64,000 bases of DNA from Xenophilus sp. Marseille-Q4582 (lineage in GTDB: Bacteria > Pseudomonadota > Gammaproteobacteria > Burkholderiales > Burkholderiaceae_C), in NCBI RefSeq assembly GCF_916700565.1, contig NZ_CAKAKO010000003.1:558001-622000 (forward strand), written 5' to 3'. Positions 46,874 to 56,569 of this stretch are shown here, one piece after another. A program made the translations under genes and the position numbers. Positions within the stretch are counted from its first letter, which is position 1. Each line of letters begins with the position of its first letter. The notes under the pieces are model-generated. The model was not told the DNA's origin and did no database searches. It was given only the letters and a program-made list of their open reading frames with translations.

Positions 46874-48049
46874 TCAGCTTTGCGCGCGCAGCCGCGTGGG
46901 CACGTCGACATTCGCGATCGCCTCCCCGAAGGGGCCGGTGACGCGGCTGGGGCTGAGCTGCTGCTGCACGGCGCGCGGCAGCCGCGGAAACACCAGTTCC
47001 GCGAAGCGGTAGGCTTCCTCGAGGTGCGGATAGCCCGAGAGGATGAAGGCGTCGATGCCCAGGGCTGCGTACTCCTCGATGCGCGCCGCCACCTGCTCGG
47101 GGCTGCCGACCAGGGCGGTGCCGGCCCCGCCGCGCACCAGGCCCACGCCGGCCCAGAGGTTGGGGCTGATCTCCAGCGCCTCGCGGCTGCGGTTGGCACC
47201 CTGCCTGTGCAGCGCGGCCATGCGCCGCTGCCCTTCCGAGTCCATGCGCGCGAAGGCCTGCTGCGCGCGGATCACGGTGGCGTCGTCGACGCGGCTGATC
47301 AGCGATTCGGCGGCGCGCCAGGCCTCGTCCTCGGTCTCGCGCACGATCACGTGCAGGCGGATGCCGAAGGCCACGCGGCGGCCCTTGCTTTCCGCTCTTG
47401 CACGCACGTCGGCGATCTTCTTGGCCACTTCGGCCGGGGTCTCGCCCCAGCTCAGGTAGCGCTCCACCTGCTCGGCCGCCAGGCCGTGTGCGGCTTCGGA
47501 CGAGCCGCCGAACCACACGGGCGGATGTGGCCGCTGCACCGGCGGGTACAGCAGCCTGGCGCCCTTCACCTGCAGGTGCCGGCCGTCGTAATCGAAAGGC
47601 TGCCCATCATGGCTGCGCGCGAGGATCTCGCGCCAGATGCGGATGAACTCGGCCGACTGTTCGTAGCGCGCCGCGTGGTCGAGGAAGACGCCGTCGCCTT
47701 CCAGTTCCGCACGGTCGCCGCCCGTGACCAGGTTGACCAGCAGGCGGCCCTGCGACAGGCGGTCGAAGGTGGCGGCCATGCGCGCGGCCAGCGCGGGCTG
47801 GTGCAGGCCGGGCCGCACCGCGACCAGGAACTTGAGCTTCTGCGTGGCGCCGATCAGGCTGGAGGCGATGACCCACGGGTCCTCGCAGGAGCGGCCCGTG
47901 GGAATGAGCACGCCTTCGTAGCCCAGCCGGTCGGCCGCGCCGGCCACCTGCTGCAGGTAGGCCAGGTCCACCGTGCGCGCGCCTTCACCGCTGCCCAGGT
48001 AGCGGCTGTCGCCGTGCGTGGGCAGGAACCAGAACACCTGAACGCTCAT
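46874..48049 (-). CDS. ssuD: FMNH2-dependent alkanesulfonate monooxygenase
   Basis: The 391-residue TIM-barrel enzyme oxidises alkanesulfonates to aldehyde and sulfite with reduced FMN and O2. [74 protein letters not shown] and [21 protein letters not shown] are nearly diagnostic of SsuD; the catalytic region around C and H of the family (GRSCEDPW) is present. Reduced flavin would come from SsuE at 50.5 kb. Confidence 0.97.
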   Translation of the reverse strand: MSVQVFWFLPTHGDSRYLGSGEGARTVDLAYLQQVAGAADRLGYEGVLIPTGRSCEDPWVIASSLIGATQKLKFLVAVRPGLHQPALAARMAATFDRLSQGRLLVNLVTGGDRAELEGDGVFLDHAARYEQSAEFIRIWREILARSHDGQPFDYDGRHLQVKGARLLYPPVQRPHPPVWFGGSSEAAHGLAAEQVERYLSWGETPAEVAKKIADVRARAESKGRRVAFGIRLHVIVRETEDEAWRAAESLISRVDDATVIRAQQAFARMDSEGQRRMAALHRQGANRSREALEISPNLWAGVGLVRGGAGTALVGSPEQVAARIEEYAALGIDAFILSGYPHLEEAYRFAELVFPRLPRAVQQQLSPSRVTGPFGEAIANVDVPTRLRAQS

Positions 48050-48062
48050 GGTGCGCGCCCCT

Positions 48063-48284
48063 TCACCAGGAATGCGCCAGCACGGGCGCGGGGTGGATCA
48101 GGCGCACGGCAGCGCGCAATCTGCGCAGCGTGCGCAGCGGCACGTGGCCATGCGGGGCGCGGCGCGCAATGGCATGCGCCGACGGCAACTGCACGCCCCA
48201 GGCCACGGCCGTCACGCCGATCACGCGCAGGGCCTGCTGCGACAGCGCGTGGCGCAGGGGCCTCGAAGGAACTTGGGCGGTCAT
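48063..48284 (-). CDS. Small hypothetical protein within the ssu operon
   Basis: The 73-residue Arg/His/Ala-rich product ([38 protein letters not shown] as a short hydrophobic stretch) has no recognised family. It begins 17 bp after the ssuA stop and ends 13 bp before ssuD, filling the only gap between them without leaving untranslated space. The hydrophobic stretch with an SAHA end may be a signal peptide. Without homologues it could also be a chance frame. Confidence 0.45.
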   Translation of the reverse strand: MTAQVPSRPLRHALSQQALRVIGVTAVAWGVQLPSAHAIARRAPHGHVPLRTLRRLRAAVRLIHPAPVLAHSW

Positions 48285-48301
48285 CGCATCCCCCCTTCCG
48301 C

Positions 48302-49276
48302 TCAGGCCAGGCCCGGGGCCGCGGCCTCGAGCACGTTGATCTTCTTCGGGATCAGCTTGAGCGCGAAGAAGGTGTCCGCGATCTGCTGCTGCTCGGCCAG
48401 GATGGCCTTGGTGATCGGGCCCGTGCCGAACTGCGTGCGCTTCGTCGACACATCGACCACCGGCTTCGGAATGCCCCACAGCGCAGACAGTTCGCTGGCC
48501 AGCGCCTCGCGGTTGGCCTGGCCCCACTGGTCGATCCTGTTGATTTCCTCGACCAGGATGCGGGTGACGTCCGTGTTCCGGCCCGCGTAGTCCAGCGACG
48601 AGAAGTAGTACGCGCGGTTGCCCACCACGCCCGTGGCGTCGGCCAGCACGCGCCCGCCCAGGCCCACTTCGGCGGCGGCGAGGAACGGGTCCCAGATCAC
48701 CCAGGCGTCGATGGAGCCCTTCTCGAAGGCCGCGCGGGCATCGGCCGGCGGCAGGTAGACCAGGCTCAGGTCGGCATAGGCCAGGCCGTGCTTTTCGGCC
48801 AGCTTGACGATGAAGTAATGGACGTTGCTGCCCTTGTTGAGCGCGATGCGCTTGCCCTTCAGGTCGGCCACGGTCCTGATGGCCGAGTTCTTCGGCACCA
48901 GCACGGCCTCGGACGCCGGGCGCGGCACGGTCGCGCCCACATAGGCCAGCGGCGCGCCGGCGGCCTGCGCAAAGATGGGCGGCGCTTCGCCCACGTCGCC
49001 GAAGTCGATGGAGCCGACGTTCAGCGCTTCCAGCTGCACCGGGCCGGCCGTGAACTCGGTCCACTTCACGCCCACGCCCAGCGGCGCCAGGCGTTGTTCC
49101 AGCGTGCCGCGGCCCTTGAGCAGGCTCAGGTAGCCCTTCTGGTGGCCGATGCGCAGTTCGCGCCTGGCGCCCTGGGCGATGGCGGGGAAGCCGGCCAGAC
49201 CGGCGGTGGCGGCCGTGGTGGCGAGGGCCGCGCCCTGCAGCAGGCGGCGGCGGGAGACAGCGATGGGGTTGTTCAT
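48302..49276 (-). CDS. ssuA: Aliphatic sulfonate-binding protein (SsuA, first paralogue next to ssuD)
   Basis: The 324-residue periplasmic binding protein has a twin-arginine-like signal (SRRRLLQGAALATTAATAGLAGFPAIAQG). LRIGHQKGYLSLLKGRGTLEQRL, VGSIDFGDVGEAPPIFAQAAG, LKGKRIALNKGSNVHYFIVKLAEKHGL and DAWVIWDPFLAAAE are hallmark SsuA segments. It is 25 bp from the small gene and 45 bp after the other ssuA. Two binding proteins in one operon would widen the substrate range. Confidence 0.95.
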   Translation of the reverse strand: MNNPIAVSRRRLLQGAALATTAATAGLAGFPAIAQGARRELRIGHQKGYLSLLKGRGTLEQRLAPLGVGVKWTEFTAGPVQLEALNVGSIDFGDVGEAPPIFAQAAGAPLAYVGATVPRPASEAVLVPKNSAIRTVADLKGKRIALNKGSNVHYFIVKLAEKHGLAYADLSLVYLPPADARAAFEKGSIDAWVIWDPFLAAAEVGLGGRVLADATGVVGNRAYYFSSLDYAGRNTDVTRILVEEINRIDQWGQANREALASELSALWGIPKPVVDVSTKRTQFGTGPITKAILAEQQQIADTFFALKLIPKKINVLEAAAPGLA

Positions 49277-49320
49277 GGTCACGGGATCGAAATCTGAAAA
49301 GAGAAGGCGGTGGGTTGCAC

Positions 49321-50367
49321 TCAGGGCTGGGAGGACAGCACGGCGTCGCTCACGCGGATGGGCTTGGGAATGAGGCCCAGCGCATGGAAGGTGTCGGCGA
49401 TCTCCTGCTGGCCCCGGGCCACCTCGGGCGTGATGGGCTTGACGTTGAATTCGTAGCGGCGCAGCGCGAGCTCGACCACGTCCACCGGCAGGCCCTGCAG
49501 CGGCGCGATCACTTCGGCCGCCTGGCGCAGGTTCTTCTTGAGCCAGATGCCCTGTTCCACCGAGTCCTCGAACAGCGCCTGGATCACCTTCGGGTGCTTC
49601 TGGGCGTAGCCGCGCTCGGCCAGGTAGAACTGGTAGTTGTTGACCACGTGCGGTGTGCCGGGGGCCGCGGTGCCCTGTGTCCCGTCCGCCAGCACGCGCG
49701 CGTTCACGGCCTTCTCGGCAGCGGCCTGGAACGGGTCCCAGATCACCCAGGCGTCCACGCGCTTGCTTTCGAAGGCGGCGCGGCCGTCGGCCGGGGCCAG
49801 GTACACGGGCTGGATGTCGCTGAACTTCAGGCCGTGCTTTTCCAGCTGCTTGACCAGCAGGTAGTGCACGTTGCTGCCCTTGTTGAGCGCGACCTTCCTG
49901 CCCTTGAGCTCGGCCACGCTCCGGATCGGCGAATCGGCGGTCACCAGGATGGCCTCGGCGCGCGGCGCGGCCGGGTCGAAGCCGATGTAGGCGAAGCGGG
50001 CGCCCGCCGCCTGGGCGAAGATGGGTGGCGCCTCGCCCACATAGCCGACGTCGACCGCGCCCACGTTCAACCCTTCCAGCAGCTGCGGGCCGGCCGGGAA
50101 TTCCACCCACTTCACGCGGGTGCCCAGCGGCGCGAGCTTCCTTTCCAGCGTGCCCTGGGCCTTCTGCAGCACGAAGAGGCTGGCCGACTTCTGGTAGCCG
50201 ATGCGCAGTTCCTGCGGACCCTGCTGGGCCTGGGCCGTGGTGGCACCGAGGAAGGAAGTGACCAGCGCGATCGCCAGCACCAGCAGCACGGCGATCAGCA
50301 GGTCGGCGACGCGCAGCCAGGCCGGGCGCGGGGCGGAAGGAATCGGATCGGTGAAGCTCGGGGGCAT
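49321..50367 (-). CDS. ssuA: Aliphatic sulfonate-binding protein (SsuA, second paralogue)
   Basis: The 348-residue protein has an uncommon N-terminus: about 20 residues, then a hydrophobic stretch VADLLIAVLLVLAIALVTSFLG and cleavage near TTAQA. The SsuA core is ELRIGYQKSASLFVLQKAQGTLERKL, GAVDVGYVGEAPPIFAQAAG, KVALNKGSNVHYLLVKQLEKHGL and VDAWVIWDPFQAAAE. It shares roughly half its residues with the neighbouring paralogue, so an old duplication. ATG 50367 (MPPSFTDP) is chosen. Confidence 0.94.
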   Translation of the reverse strand: MPPSFTDPIPSAPRPAWLRVADLLIAVLLVLAIALVTSFLGATTAQAQQGPQELRIGYQKSASLFVLQKAQGTLERKLAPLGTRVKWVEFPAGPQLLEGLNVGAVDVGYVGEAPPIFAQAAGARFAYIGFDPAAPRAEAILVTADSPIRSVAELKGRKVALNKGSNVHYLLVKQLEKHGLKFSDIQPVYLAPADGRAAFESKRVDAWVIWDPFQAAAEKAVNARVLADGTQGTAAPGTPHVVNNYQFYLAERGYAQKHPKVIQALFEDSVEQGIWLKKNLRQAAEVIAPLQGLPVDVVELALRRYEFNVKPITPEVARGQQEIADTFHALGLIPKPIRVSDAVLSSQP

Positions 50368-50479
50368 GTGAATTTCTCTCTCTTGTGTGCGTGTTCGGGT
50401 TCTCCGGGCCAAGCGCGGCCCATCCCGCCATCGGGCGGGTCAGGGACATCTGCGGCTGGAAGGAAAGGACGGTGGCGAA

Positions 50480-50529
50480 GCGGCGTCAGGCGCTACATCG
50501 CACCGCGGCGTTAGACGCTACATCGCACC
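50480..50529. repeat. Two tandem 25-bp repeats across the ssuE stop codon
   Basis: GCGGCGTCAGGCGCTACATCGCACC is written as two copies with two mismatches: unit 1 at 50480-50504 and unit 2 at 50505-50529. The ssuE stop (50511-50513) falls inside unit 2, so the protein's last residues (VRCSV) derive from the repeat. The unit probably arose by slippage. Confidence 0.75.
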
Positions 50530-51095
50530 CGCGAGAAGTGAACAGGTTCGAAACCGCTGCAGGAGGCGGACGGCAAGGCTTCGGCGAGCAGCGTGTCGAC
50601 CGCCTCGGCCAGCCGGTCGGCAATGTCGACCTGCAGCTGGTAGGCGCCTTCGGGCGTCAGCGTGACCTGGGCATCGCTGGCGTACACGCCCGGCAGGATG
50701 TGGCCGGCGCCGAGCGCGCCCAACACGGGGCGCAGCGCATAGTCGAGCGCCAGCATGTGATGGGGGCTGCCGCCGGTGGCCAGCGGCAGCACCGTCTTGC
50801 CCTTGAAGGCGGCCTGCGGCAGCAGATCGAGAAAGGTCTTGAGCAGGCCGCTGTAGGCCGCCTTGTAGACCGGCGTGGCCACGATCACGACCTGCGCCGC
50901 AGCCACCGAATGGATCGCCTCCTGCACCTGGGCATTGCCGAAGTCGGCGTGCAACAGTGCCTGGGCCGGCAGCTCGCGCACCACCAGCCGCTGCACCGCG
51001 AGGCCGCGACGCTGCAGGCGCAGGGCGGCGGCGTCGAGCAGGGCCGTCGAGCGCGAGGGCGCTGTGGGGCTGCCGGCAATCAGGAGAACGGACAT
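50511..51095 (-). CDS. ssuE: NADPH-dependent FMN reductase of the sulfonate system
   Basis: The 194-residue flavodoxin-fold enzyme hands FMNH2 to SsuD. VLLIAGSPTAPSRSTALL (phosphate loop), VIVATPVYKAAYSGLLKTFLDLLPQ (the SsuE pi-helix region, with Y at the expected place) and LPLATGGSPHHMLALDYALRPVL are characteristic. The C-terminal tail is unusual because it runs into a tandem repeat. It leads the ssuE-A-A-D-C-B series. Confidence 0.95.
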   Translation of the reverse strand: MSVLLIAGSPTAPSRSTALLDAAALRLQRRGLAVQRLVVRELPAQALLHADFGNAQVQEAIHSVAAAQVVIVATPVYKAAYSGLLKTFLDLLPQAAFKGKTVLPLATGGSPHHMLALDYALRPVLGALGAGHILPGVYASDAQVTLTPEGAYQLQVDIADRLAEAVDTLLAEALPSASCSGFEPVHFSRVRCSV

Positions 51096-51192
51096 GGGAG
51101 GAGGTCGGCGGGGCGCGAAAGGCGGGGATCAGGGGAACAGTGCCGGAGGCGGCACGCCCTCGTCCGAAGAAAGGGCGTGCAGTCAGCCGGTC

Positions 51193-52242
51193 TTACTTCT
51201 GCTTGTTCGTGTAGATCTGGTCGAAGGAGCCGCCGTCGGCGAAGTGCTCCTTGTCGGCCTTGGCCCAGCCACCGAAGCCCTGGTCGATGGTGAACAGCGT
51301 CAGCTTGGGGAAGGTGTTCGCGTACTTGGCCTTGGCCTTCTCCGACACGGCCGGGCGGTAGAAATGCTTGCCCGCGATGTCCTGGCCTTCCTCGGTGTAC
51401 CAGTACTTCAGGTATTCCTCGGCCACGGTGCGGGTGCCGCGCTTGTCCACCACCTTGTCGACCACGGCCACCGCCGGCTCGGCCAGGATGGAGATCGAGG
51501 GCACGACGATCTCGAACTTCTCGGGGCCGAACTCCTTCAGCGCCAGGAAGGCTTCGTTTTCCCAGGCCAGCAGCACGTCGCCCACGCCGCGCTGGACGAA
51601 GGTGATGGTGGAGCCGCGCGCGCCGGTGTCCAGCACGGGCACGTTCTTGTAGAGGTTGCCGACGAACTCCTTCGCCTTGGCGTCCCCGCCGTACTTGCGC
51701 TTGGCGAATTCCCAGGCGGCCAGGTAATTCCAGCGGGCGCCGCCCGAGGTCTTGGGGTTGGGCGTGATCACCTGCACGCCGGGCTTGACCAGGTCGTCCC
51801 AGTCCTTCAGGCCCTTGGGGTTGCCCTTCTTCACCAGGAACACGATGGTCGAGGTGTAGGGCGAGCTGTTGTGCGGCAGCTTGGTCTGCCAGTCGGCCTT
51901 GAGCAGGCCGCCGTTCTTGACCAGCGCGTCGGTGTCGCCGGCCAGGGCCAGCGTGGCCACGTCGGCTTCCAGGCCGTCGATGATGGAGCGGGCCTGCTTG
52001 CCCGAGCCGCCGTGCGACTGCTTGATGGTCACGTCCTGGTTGGCCTTGGCCTTCCAGTGCGCCGCGAAGGCCTTGTTGAACTCGACGTACAGCTCGCGCG
52101 TGGGATCGTAGGACACGTTGAGCAGCGTCACCGGCTCCTTGGCCTGCGAGCCCTGGGCCAAGGCCGCAGTCCCGGGCAGGGCCATGGCCAGCGCCGCGCC
52201 GGTGCCGAGGGAAAGCTTGATAAAGTCGCGTCGCAAGTTCAT
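51193..52242 (-). CDS. sbp: Sulfate/thiosulfate ABC transporter substrate-binding protein
   Basis: The 349-residue periplasmic protein has twin-arginine-type signal [79 protein letters not shown] and [17 protein letters not shown] form the sulfate-binding site. The cysT, cysW and cysA genes do not follow, so it works with a transporter encoded elsewhere. It lies 97 bp before ssuE in the same direction. A nested inverted repeat lies just upstream of its ATG. Confidence 0.95.
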   Translation of the reverse strand: MNLRRDFIKLSLGTGAALAMALPGTAALAQGSQAKEPVTLLNVSYDPTRELYVEFNKAFAAHWKAKANQDVTIKQSHGGSGKQARSIIDGLEADVATLALAGDTDALVKNGGLLKADWQTKLPHNSSPYTSTIVFLVKKGNPKGLKDWDDLVKPGVQVITPNPKTSGGARWNYLAAWEFAKRKYGGDAKAKEFVGNLYKNVPVLDTGARGSTITFVQRGVGDVLLAWENEAFLALKEFGPEKFEIVVPSISILAEPAVAVVDKVVDKRGTRTVAEEYLKYWYTEEGQDIAGKHFYRPAVSEKAKAKYANTFPKLTLFTIDQGFGGWAKADKEHFADGGSFDQIYTNKQK

Positions 52243-52246
52243 GTTT

Positions 52247-52289
52247 CTACTCAGAAGTGCATAAGGTCAGTGACCTGAATTCTGAGTAG
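52247..52289. promoter_or_regulatory. Nested dyads upstream of sbp
   Basis: CTACTCAGAA (52247-52256) and TTCTGAGTAG (52280-52289) are a perfect 10-bp inverted repeat. A second palindrome, GGTCA-G-TGACC (52265-52275), lies nearly at its centre. It ends 4 bp before the sbp ATG, so it is both a potential operator and a leader hairpin. GCATAACGAATC at 52290-52301 resembles the sulfur motif in reverse. Confidence 0.6.
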
Positions 52290-52411
52290 CGCATAACGAA
52301 TCTGGAACGACCGAGTTTTCAGTTCTAAATAGCCAAATGAGCTAAGGACCGGTGCGCGGCCCGCGCTCCGGCTCTTCGCCCTTCCCCACTTCTGCAGCAA
52401 AAGGTTTCCCC

Positions 52412-52684
52412 ATGGCACGCATGGTCCAGTGCATCAAGCTCGGCACCGAGGCCGAAGGTCTCGACTTCCCCCCCTATCCCGGCGAACTGGGCAAGCGGAT
52501 CTGGCAAAGCGTCAGCAAGCAGGCCTGGGCCGACTGGCTCAAGCACCAGACCATGCTGGTCAACGAGAACCGCCTGAACCTGGCCGACCAGCGCGCGCGC
52601 GAATACCTCAAGCGCCAGATGGAGAAGCACTTCTTCGGCGACGGCGCCGACGCGGCCCAGGGCTACGTGCCGCCGGCGAACTGA
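52412..52684 (+). CDS. yggX: Oxidative damage protection / Fe(II)-trafficking protein
   Basis: The 90-residue protein has [31 protein letters not shown] with conserved C7, and [37 protein letters not shown], complete for YggX. It protects Fe-S clusters and limits free iron. The gene is divergent from sbp. Its length equals the family's. Confidence 0.96.
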   Translation: MARMVQCIKLGTEAEGLDFPPYPGELGKRIWQSVSKQAWADWLKHQTMLVNENRLNLADQRAREYLKRQMEKHFFGDGADAAQGYVPPAN

Positions 52685-52760
52685 AGCGCCACCCGTTCCG
52701 AGCGGCTTCCCGAGCGCGCCCCTTGCGGGCGCGCTGCCGTTTCTGGCCTGGTGGGCCCTT

Positions 52761-53456
52761 TCAGCGCCGTGTGGCGGGGGCCGGGGCGGCGGCCGCGGGC
52801 GGGCGCGGCACGGCCTGCGACGGCGACTGCGCAGCGGCCGCCTGGGGCTGCAGCAGCTGGGTGCCATAGCCTGTGAAGAGCCAGGCGTTGCCTTCCTGCC
52901 TGAAGCTCAGGCGCTCGGCCACGCGCTGGCCGCTGGCCAGTTGCGCCACGTACATCACGTTCACGTACTGGCCCGGCGGCGGACTCTTCGAGTCGGGACC
53001 GAACTGCACCGGCTGCACCCCGCCGCGCTGGCGGCCCTGCACCGTGCCCAACGCGGCCCGCGCCCGGCGCACGCCCTCCTGGAACTGCGCACGCGGGCTG
53101 GTGGCCTGGACGAAAGGCGCCGTGGCGGCCCACAGCTCATCCATGCGGTTGCTCTCGATGAGCTGCAAGGTGGCATCGCTGCGCGCGAGCAGCGCCTGCA
53201 GCGCCGGGTTCGGAGCCGCCGCTTGCGGCGCCTGCGGGGCCGGCTGGGGCGCGCCCGGCTGGGGCGCGGGCTGTCGCGCCGGTGGCTGCGCCGCAGCGGC
53301 AGGCGATGCCGCCGCCGCGTTGGGCGACGGCTGCGCGGCAGGCGGCTGGGGGCCGGTCGTCGAGCAGGCGCTCAAGGCCAGCGCAGCGGCCGCGGCGAGC
53401 CAGGCGGGCCCCTGCTTGGGGCGGCGGGCGGCGTCGGGGGACAGGTAAGGCGACAT
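52761..53456 (-). CDS. DUF4019 lipoprotein (1)
   Basis: The 231-residue protein has lipobox LSACS (lipid on the Cys near residue 31), an Ala/Pro/Gln linker to about 85, and a DUF4019 domain: LWAATAPFVQATSPRAQF, LGTVQGRQRGGVQPVQFG, PGQYVNVMYVAQLASG and RLSFRQEGNAWLFTGYG. A proline-rich tail follows. DUF4019 proteins are envelope lipoproteins of unknown role. A paralogue lies 188 bp upstream on the same strand. Confidence 0.85.
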   Translation of the reverse strand: MSPYLSPDAARRPKQGPAWLAAAAALALSACSTTGPQPPAAQPSPNAAAASPAAAAQPPARQPAPQPGAPQPAPQAPQAAAPNPALQALLARSDATLQLIESNRMDELWAATAPFVQATSPRAQFQEGVRRARAALGTVQGRQRGGVQPVQFGPDSKSPPPGQYVNVMYVAQLASGQRVAERLSFRQEGNAWLFTGYGTQLLQPQAAAAQSPSQAVPRPPAAAAPAPATRR

Positions 53457-53644
53457 GGTCGGTTCACGCTCCAGAAGTGCCTCAGCGGGCAGAGATCGGC
53501 ATCGGCCCAGGCGGCGGACGCCGCAGAGGGCACCTCGCCCGCCCGTGGACGGGCAGCAGTTCGAGAATACCGCCGCCCCGGCGAAATACCCTTCATTCGC
53601 AAGGGTCATGCCTTGCCGAGGCCGAAGGTGGGCCGATGGCTCGG

Positions 53645-54280
53645 TCAGCGAGGCGCGGCGCTGGCGGCAGCCGGCGGCAGCGGCGACGCCACCTGCGCCG
53701 TGTAGCCCGTGAAGCGCCAGCCGTCGCTTTCCTGCCGGAAGCTCAGGCGTTCGACGGCCGTGCCGCCCGCCGCCCGCTGCGCCGTGTATTCCACGTTGGC
53801 GTACACGCCGGGCGGCGGCATGCGCGATTCGGTGCCCAAGCGCACCATCTGCACGCCCTGCGCGCCCGCGCGGCTGCGGCCCTGGATCGCACCCAGCGCG
53901 GCGCGGGCCTGCGCGATGTCCGCGAGGATGCGCTCGCGCTGGCCCGCCTGCTGCAGGAAGGGCGCCGCCCACGGCCACAGCTGCGCGGCCTGGCCGGCAT
54001 CGATCAGGCGCACGCTCGCGTCGCTGCGCGCCAGCAGTGCCTGCACGCTGGTGGGCTGCGCGGCAGGGTCGGCGCCGCCCGGCGGTGCGGAAGCCAGCGT
54101 GGAAGGCGGCGAGGCCGGCTCCGGCTCGGCCACGCCCGCGAGCCGCGGAGGCACCGGCACGCCCGAGGCCGGCCGGGTGAGGCTGCAGGCCCCGAGCAGC
54201 AGGGCGGCCGCGATGGCCAGGCATGGCAGGCAGGCGGCAGCCCAGCGGCGATTGCGAAGCAGGGGCAGAGACGGGCTCAT
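53645..54280 (-). CDS. DUF4019 lipoprotein (2)
   Basis: The 211-residue paralogue of the preceding gene has lipobox LLLGACS and a shared domain (LWPWAAPFLQQAGQRERI, LGAIQGRSRAGAQGVQMV, PGVYANVEYTAQRA, RLSFRQESDGWRFTGY). The linker is shorter. The two genes form a tandem duplication and may be co-transcribed; the second copy diverges from mnmC with about 170 bp between starts. Confidence 0.85.
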   Translation of the reverse strand: MSPSLPLLRNRRWAAACLPCLAIAAALLLGACSLTRPASGVPVPPRLAGVAEPEPASPPSTLASAPPGGADPAAQPTSVQALLARSDASVRLIDAGQAAQLWPWAAPFLQQAGQRERILADIAQARAALGAIQGRSRAGAQGVQMVRLGTESRMPPPGVYANVEYTAQRAAGGTAVERLSFRQESDGWRFTGYTAQVASPLPPAAASAAPR

Positions 54281-54452
54281 GGTCAGGCGAAGCTCCACGG
54301 ACATGCGGGCAGGCATGGTGCGGCCAAGGGCGAAGCGCGGCGGCCGGGCCGCCCCCGGCATGGCGCCGCGCCGAGAATAGCCGCCCTGCGCCCCCCTGAC
54401 GGCGCAGGCTGCCCATGCCCCGCCCCATTTTTCACACCTTTGCGCTGCCCGC

Positions 54453-56324
54453 ATGACCGAGCCCGTCACCTGGCGCCCCGACGGCCAGCCTTTCAGCGCA
54501 CGCTTCGGCGACGTCTACCACACCGAAAGCGGCGCCCTCGCCCAGGCGCGCCAGGTGTTCCTGGGCGGCTGCGGCCTGCCCGACGCCTGGCGCGGCGCTG
54601 CGCAGTGGTGCGTGCTGGAAACCGGCTTCGGCCTGGGCCTGAACTTCCTGGCCACCTGGCAGGCCTGGCGCGCCGACGCACGGCGCCCGGGCCTGCTGCA
54701 TTTCGTCTCCGTCGAGGCCTTCCCCGTCGCGCCGGCCGACCTGCTGCGCGCCGCCGATGCGCATCCCGAACTGCGGCCGCTGGCCGGGGAGCTGGCGGCG
54801 CAATGGCACGGCCTGCTGCCGGGCTTGCACCGGCTGGCCTTCGACGGCGGCCGCGTGCTGCTCACGCTGTGCATCGGCGACGTGCAACCCATGCTGCGCG
54901 CCCACCGGCCCTTCCATGCCGACAGCCTCTTCCTGGACGGTTTCAGCCCCCGCGTGAATCCACAGATGTGGTCGCCCGAGACGCTCAAGGCCGTGGCGCG
55001 CTTCGCCCGGCCCGGCACGCGGCTGGCCACCTGGACCTATGCGCGGGCGGTGCGCGACGCGCTGGTGCCGCTGGGCTTCGTGCTCACGCGCGCAGCCGGC
55101 CTGCCGCCCAAGCGCGACTGCCTGCACGGCCTGTTCGCGCCCGCCTGGCCGCGGCGCGCGGCGCCGGCCGTGCAGCAGGCGCTGGACGAGCAGGCCGGGC
55201 CGCCGGCGCGCTGTGCCGTCGTCGGCGCGGGCCTGGCCGGCGCCGCGGTGGCGGCCAGCCTGGCGCGGCGCGGCTGGCAGGTCACGGTGCTCGATGCGGC
55301 CGCGGTGCCGGCCACGGGCGCCTCGGGCGCGCCGGCGGGCGTGCTCGCGCCCCATGTGTCGCCCGACGACGCCCTGCTCTCGCGCCTCACGCGCGCCGGC
55401 GCGCGCGCCACCTGGCAGGAGGTGCAGCGCCTGCTGGCCGAGGGCCGGGACTGGCAGCGCCATGGCGTGCTGGAGCGCCGCGCCAGCGCGCAAGCGCTGC
55501 GGCTGCCGCCCGGCTGGGGCCCGGGCGCCCCTCACCTGTCGTGGGTGGCCGACGCGCCGGCCCTGCAGGCGGCCGCGCTGCCGGCGGGCACGCCGGCGCT
55601 GTGGCATGCGCAAGGGGGCTGGGTGCGCCCCGCACGGCTGGTCGCGGCCTGGCTCGCGCAGCCCGGCATCCGCTTCGAGGGCGATGCCGCCATCGCGCGC
55701 ATCGAAGAGGCCGGGGGCGTGTTCACGCTGATGGACGGCGCCGGCCGCGTGCGCGCGCAGGCCGAGCGCGTGGTCCTCGCCGGCGGGGCGAGCGGCCGCG
55801 CGCTCGCCCCCGGCCTGCCGCTGCAGCCCGTGCGCGGCCAGCTGGCGTGGGGGCCGCATCCGGCCGGCCTGGACGCGCGCGCCCTGCCCGCCGTGCCGCT
55901 CAACGGCGACGGCCACCTGGTGCCGCGCCTGACCGACGACGCGGGCCGGCCCTGCTGGCTCAGCGGCTCCACCTTCGAACCCGGCGACGACGGCAGCGAC
56001 CTGCGCCCCGCGGGCCGCGCCCACAACGCCGAACGCCTGGCGCGCCTGCATGCGCCGCTGGCCGCCGCGCTGGCGCCGGCCTTCGCGCGCGGCGAGGTGC
56101 GGGACTGGGCCGGCGTGCGCTGCGCCTCGGCCGACCGGCGCCCGCTGGTGGGACCGCTCGATCCCGCGCGGCCGGGCCTGTGGGCCTGCACCGCGCTGGG
56201 CTCGCGCGGCCTGAGCTTCGCAGCCCTTGCCGCCGAACTGCTGGCCGCGCGCTGGCACGGCGAGCCCCTGCCCGTCCCCGCGGCCTGGGCGCGCGGAATG
56301 GACACGGCGCGGCTGCGCGGCTGA
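54453..56324 (+). CDS. mnmC: Bifunctional tRNA (mnm5s2U34) methyltransferase/FAD oxidoreductase MnmC
   Basis: The 623-residue protein has an N-terminal DUF752 methyltransferase domain (about 1-235) with ETGFGLGLNFLATWQAW as SAM loop and LFLDGFSPRVNPQMW. The C-terminal FAD oxidoreductase domain starts CAVVGAGLAGAAVAASLARRGWQVTVLDA and ends with ALGSRGLSFAALAAELLAA. It finishes the mnm5s2U wobble modification, a thiolated tRNA base. The frame is complete. Nothing in the immediate neighbours shares its pathway. Confidence 0.96.
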   Translation: MTEPVTWRPDGQPFSARFGDVYHTESGALAQARQVFLGGCGLPDAWRGAAQWCVLETGFGLGLNFLATWQAWRADARRPGLLHFVSVEAFPVAPADLLRAADAHPELRPLAGELAAQWHGLLPGLHRLAFDGGRVLLTLCIGDVQPMLRAHRPFHADSLFLDGFSPRVNPQMWSPETLKAVARFARPGTRLATWTYARAVRDALVPLGFVLTRAAGLPPKRDCLHGLFAPAWPRRAAPAVQQALDEQAGPPARCAVVGAGLAGAAVAASLARRGWQVTVLDAAAVPATGASGAPAGVLAPHVSPDDALLSRLTRAGARATWQEVQRLLAEGRDWQRHGVLERRASAQALRLPPGWGPGAPHLSWVADAPALQAAALPAGTPALWHAQGGWVRPARLVAAWLAQPGIRFEGDAAIARIEEAGGVFTLMDGAGRVRAQAERVVLAGGASGRALAPGLPLQPVRGQLAWGPHPAGLDARALPAVPLNGDGHLVPRLTDDAGRPCWLSGSTFEPGDDGSDLRPAGRAHNAERLARLHAPLAAALAPAFARGEVRDWAGVRCASADRRPLVGPLDPARPGLWACTALGSRGLSFAALAAELLAARWHGEPLPVPAAWARGMDTARLRG

Positions 56325-56569
56325 GGCGGCGCCGAGCCGCGCTGCGGCGCCTGCGCGGAGCGCCCCGGCCCCAACGGCGGGAAGCAGCACGGCCGCGCGT
56401 TCCTTGCGCGGCCCGCCTTGCATGGCCCGAGTGCCTGCCAGGCGGCCCGCCGCGCTCCGCTGCCAGGTCGCGCCGACAGCGGGCGTAGGGACCGGCTGAC
56501 CTGCACCCGCCCCGCATGCGCGCACGCTGGGCGCATCGCGCAGCGGCCCTGGCGCGGAGGTCGCCCCCC

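Noticed and set aside
53282-56488. Long Arg/Ala-rich plus frame over mnmC and the DUF4019 genes.
   Set aside because: It overlaps mnmC in another phase on the same strand and shows no family motif.
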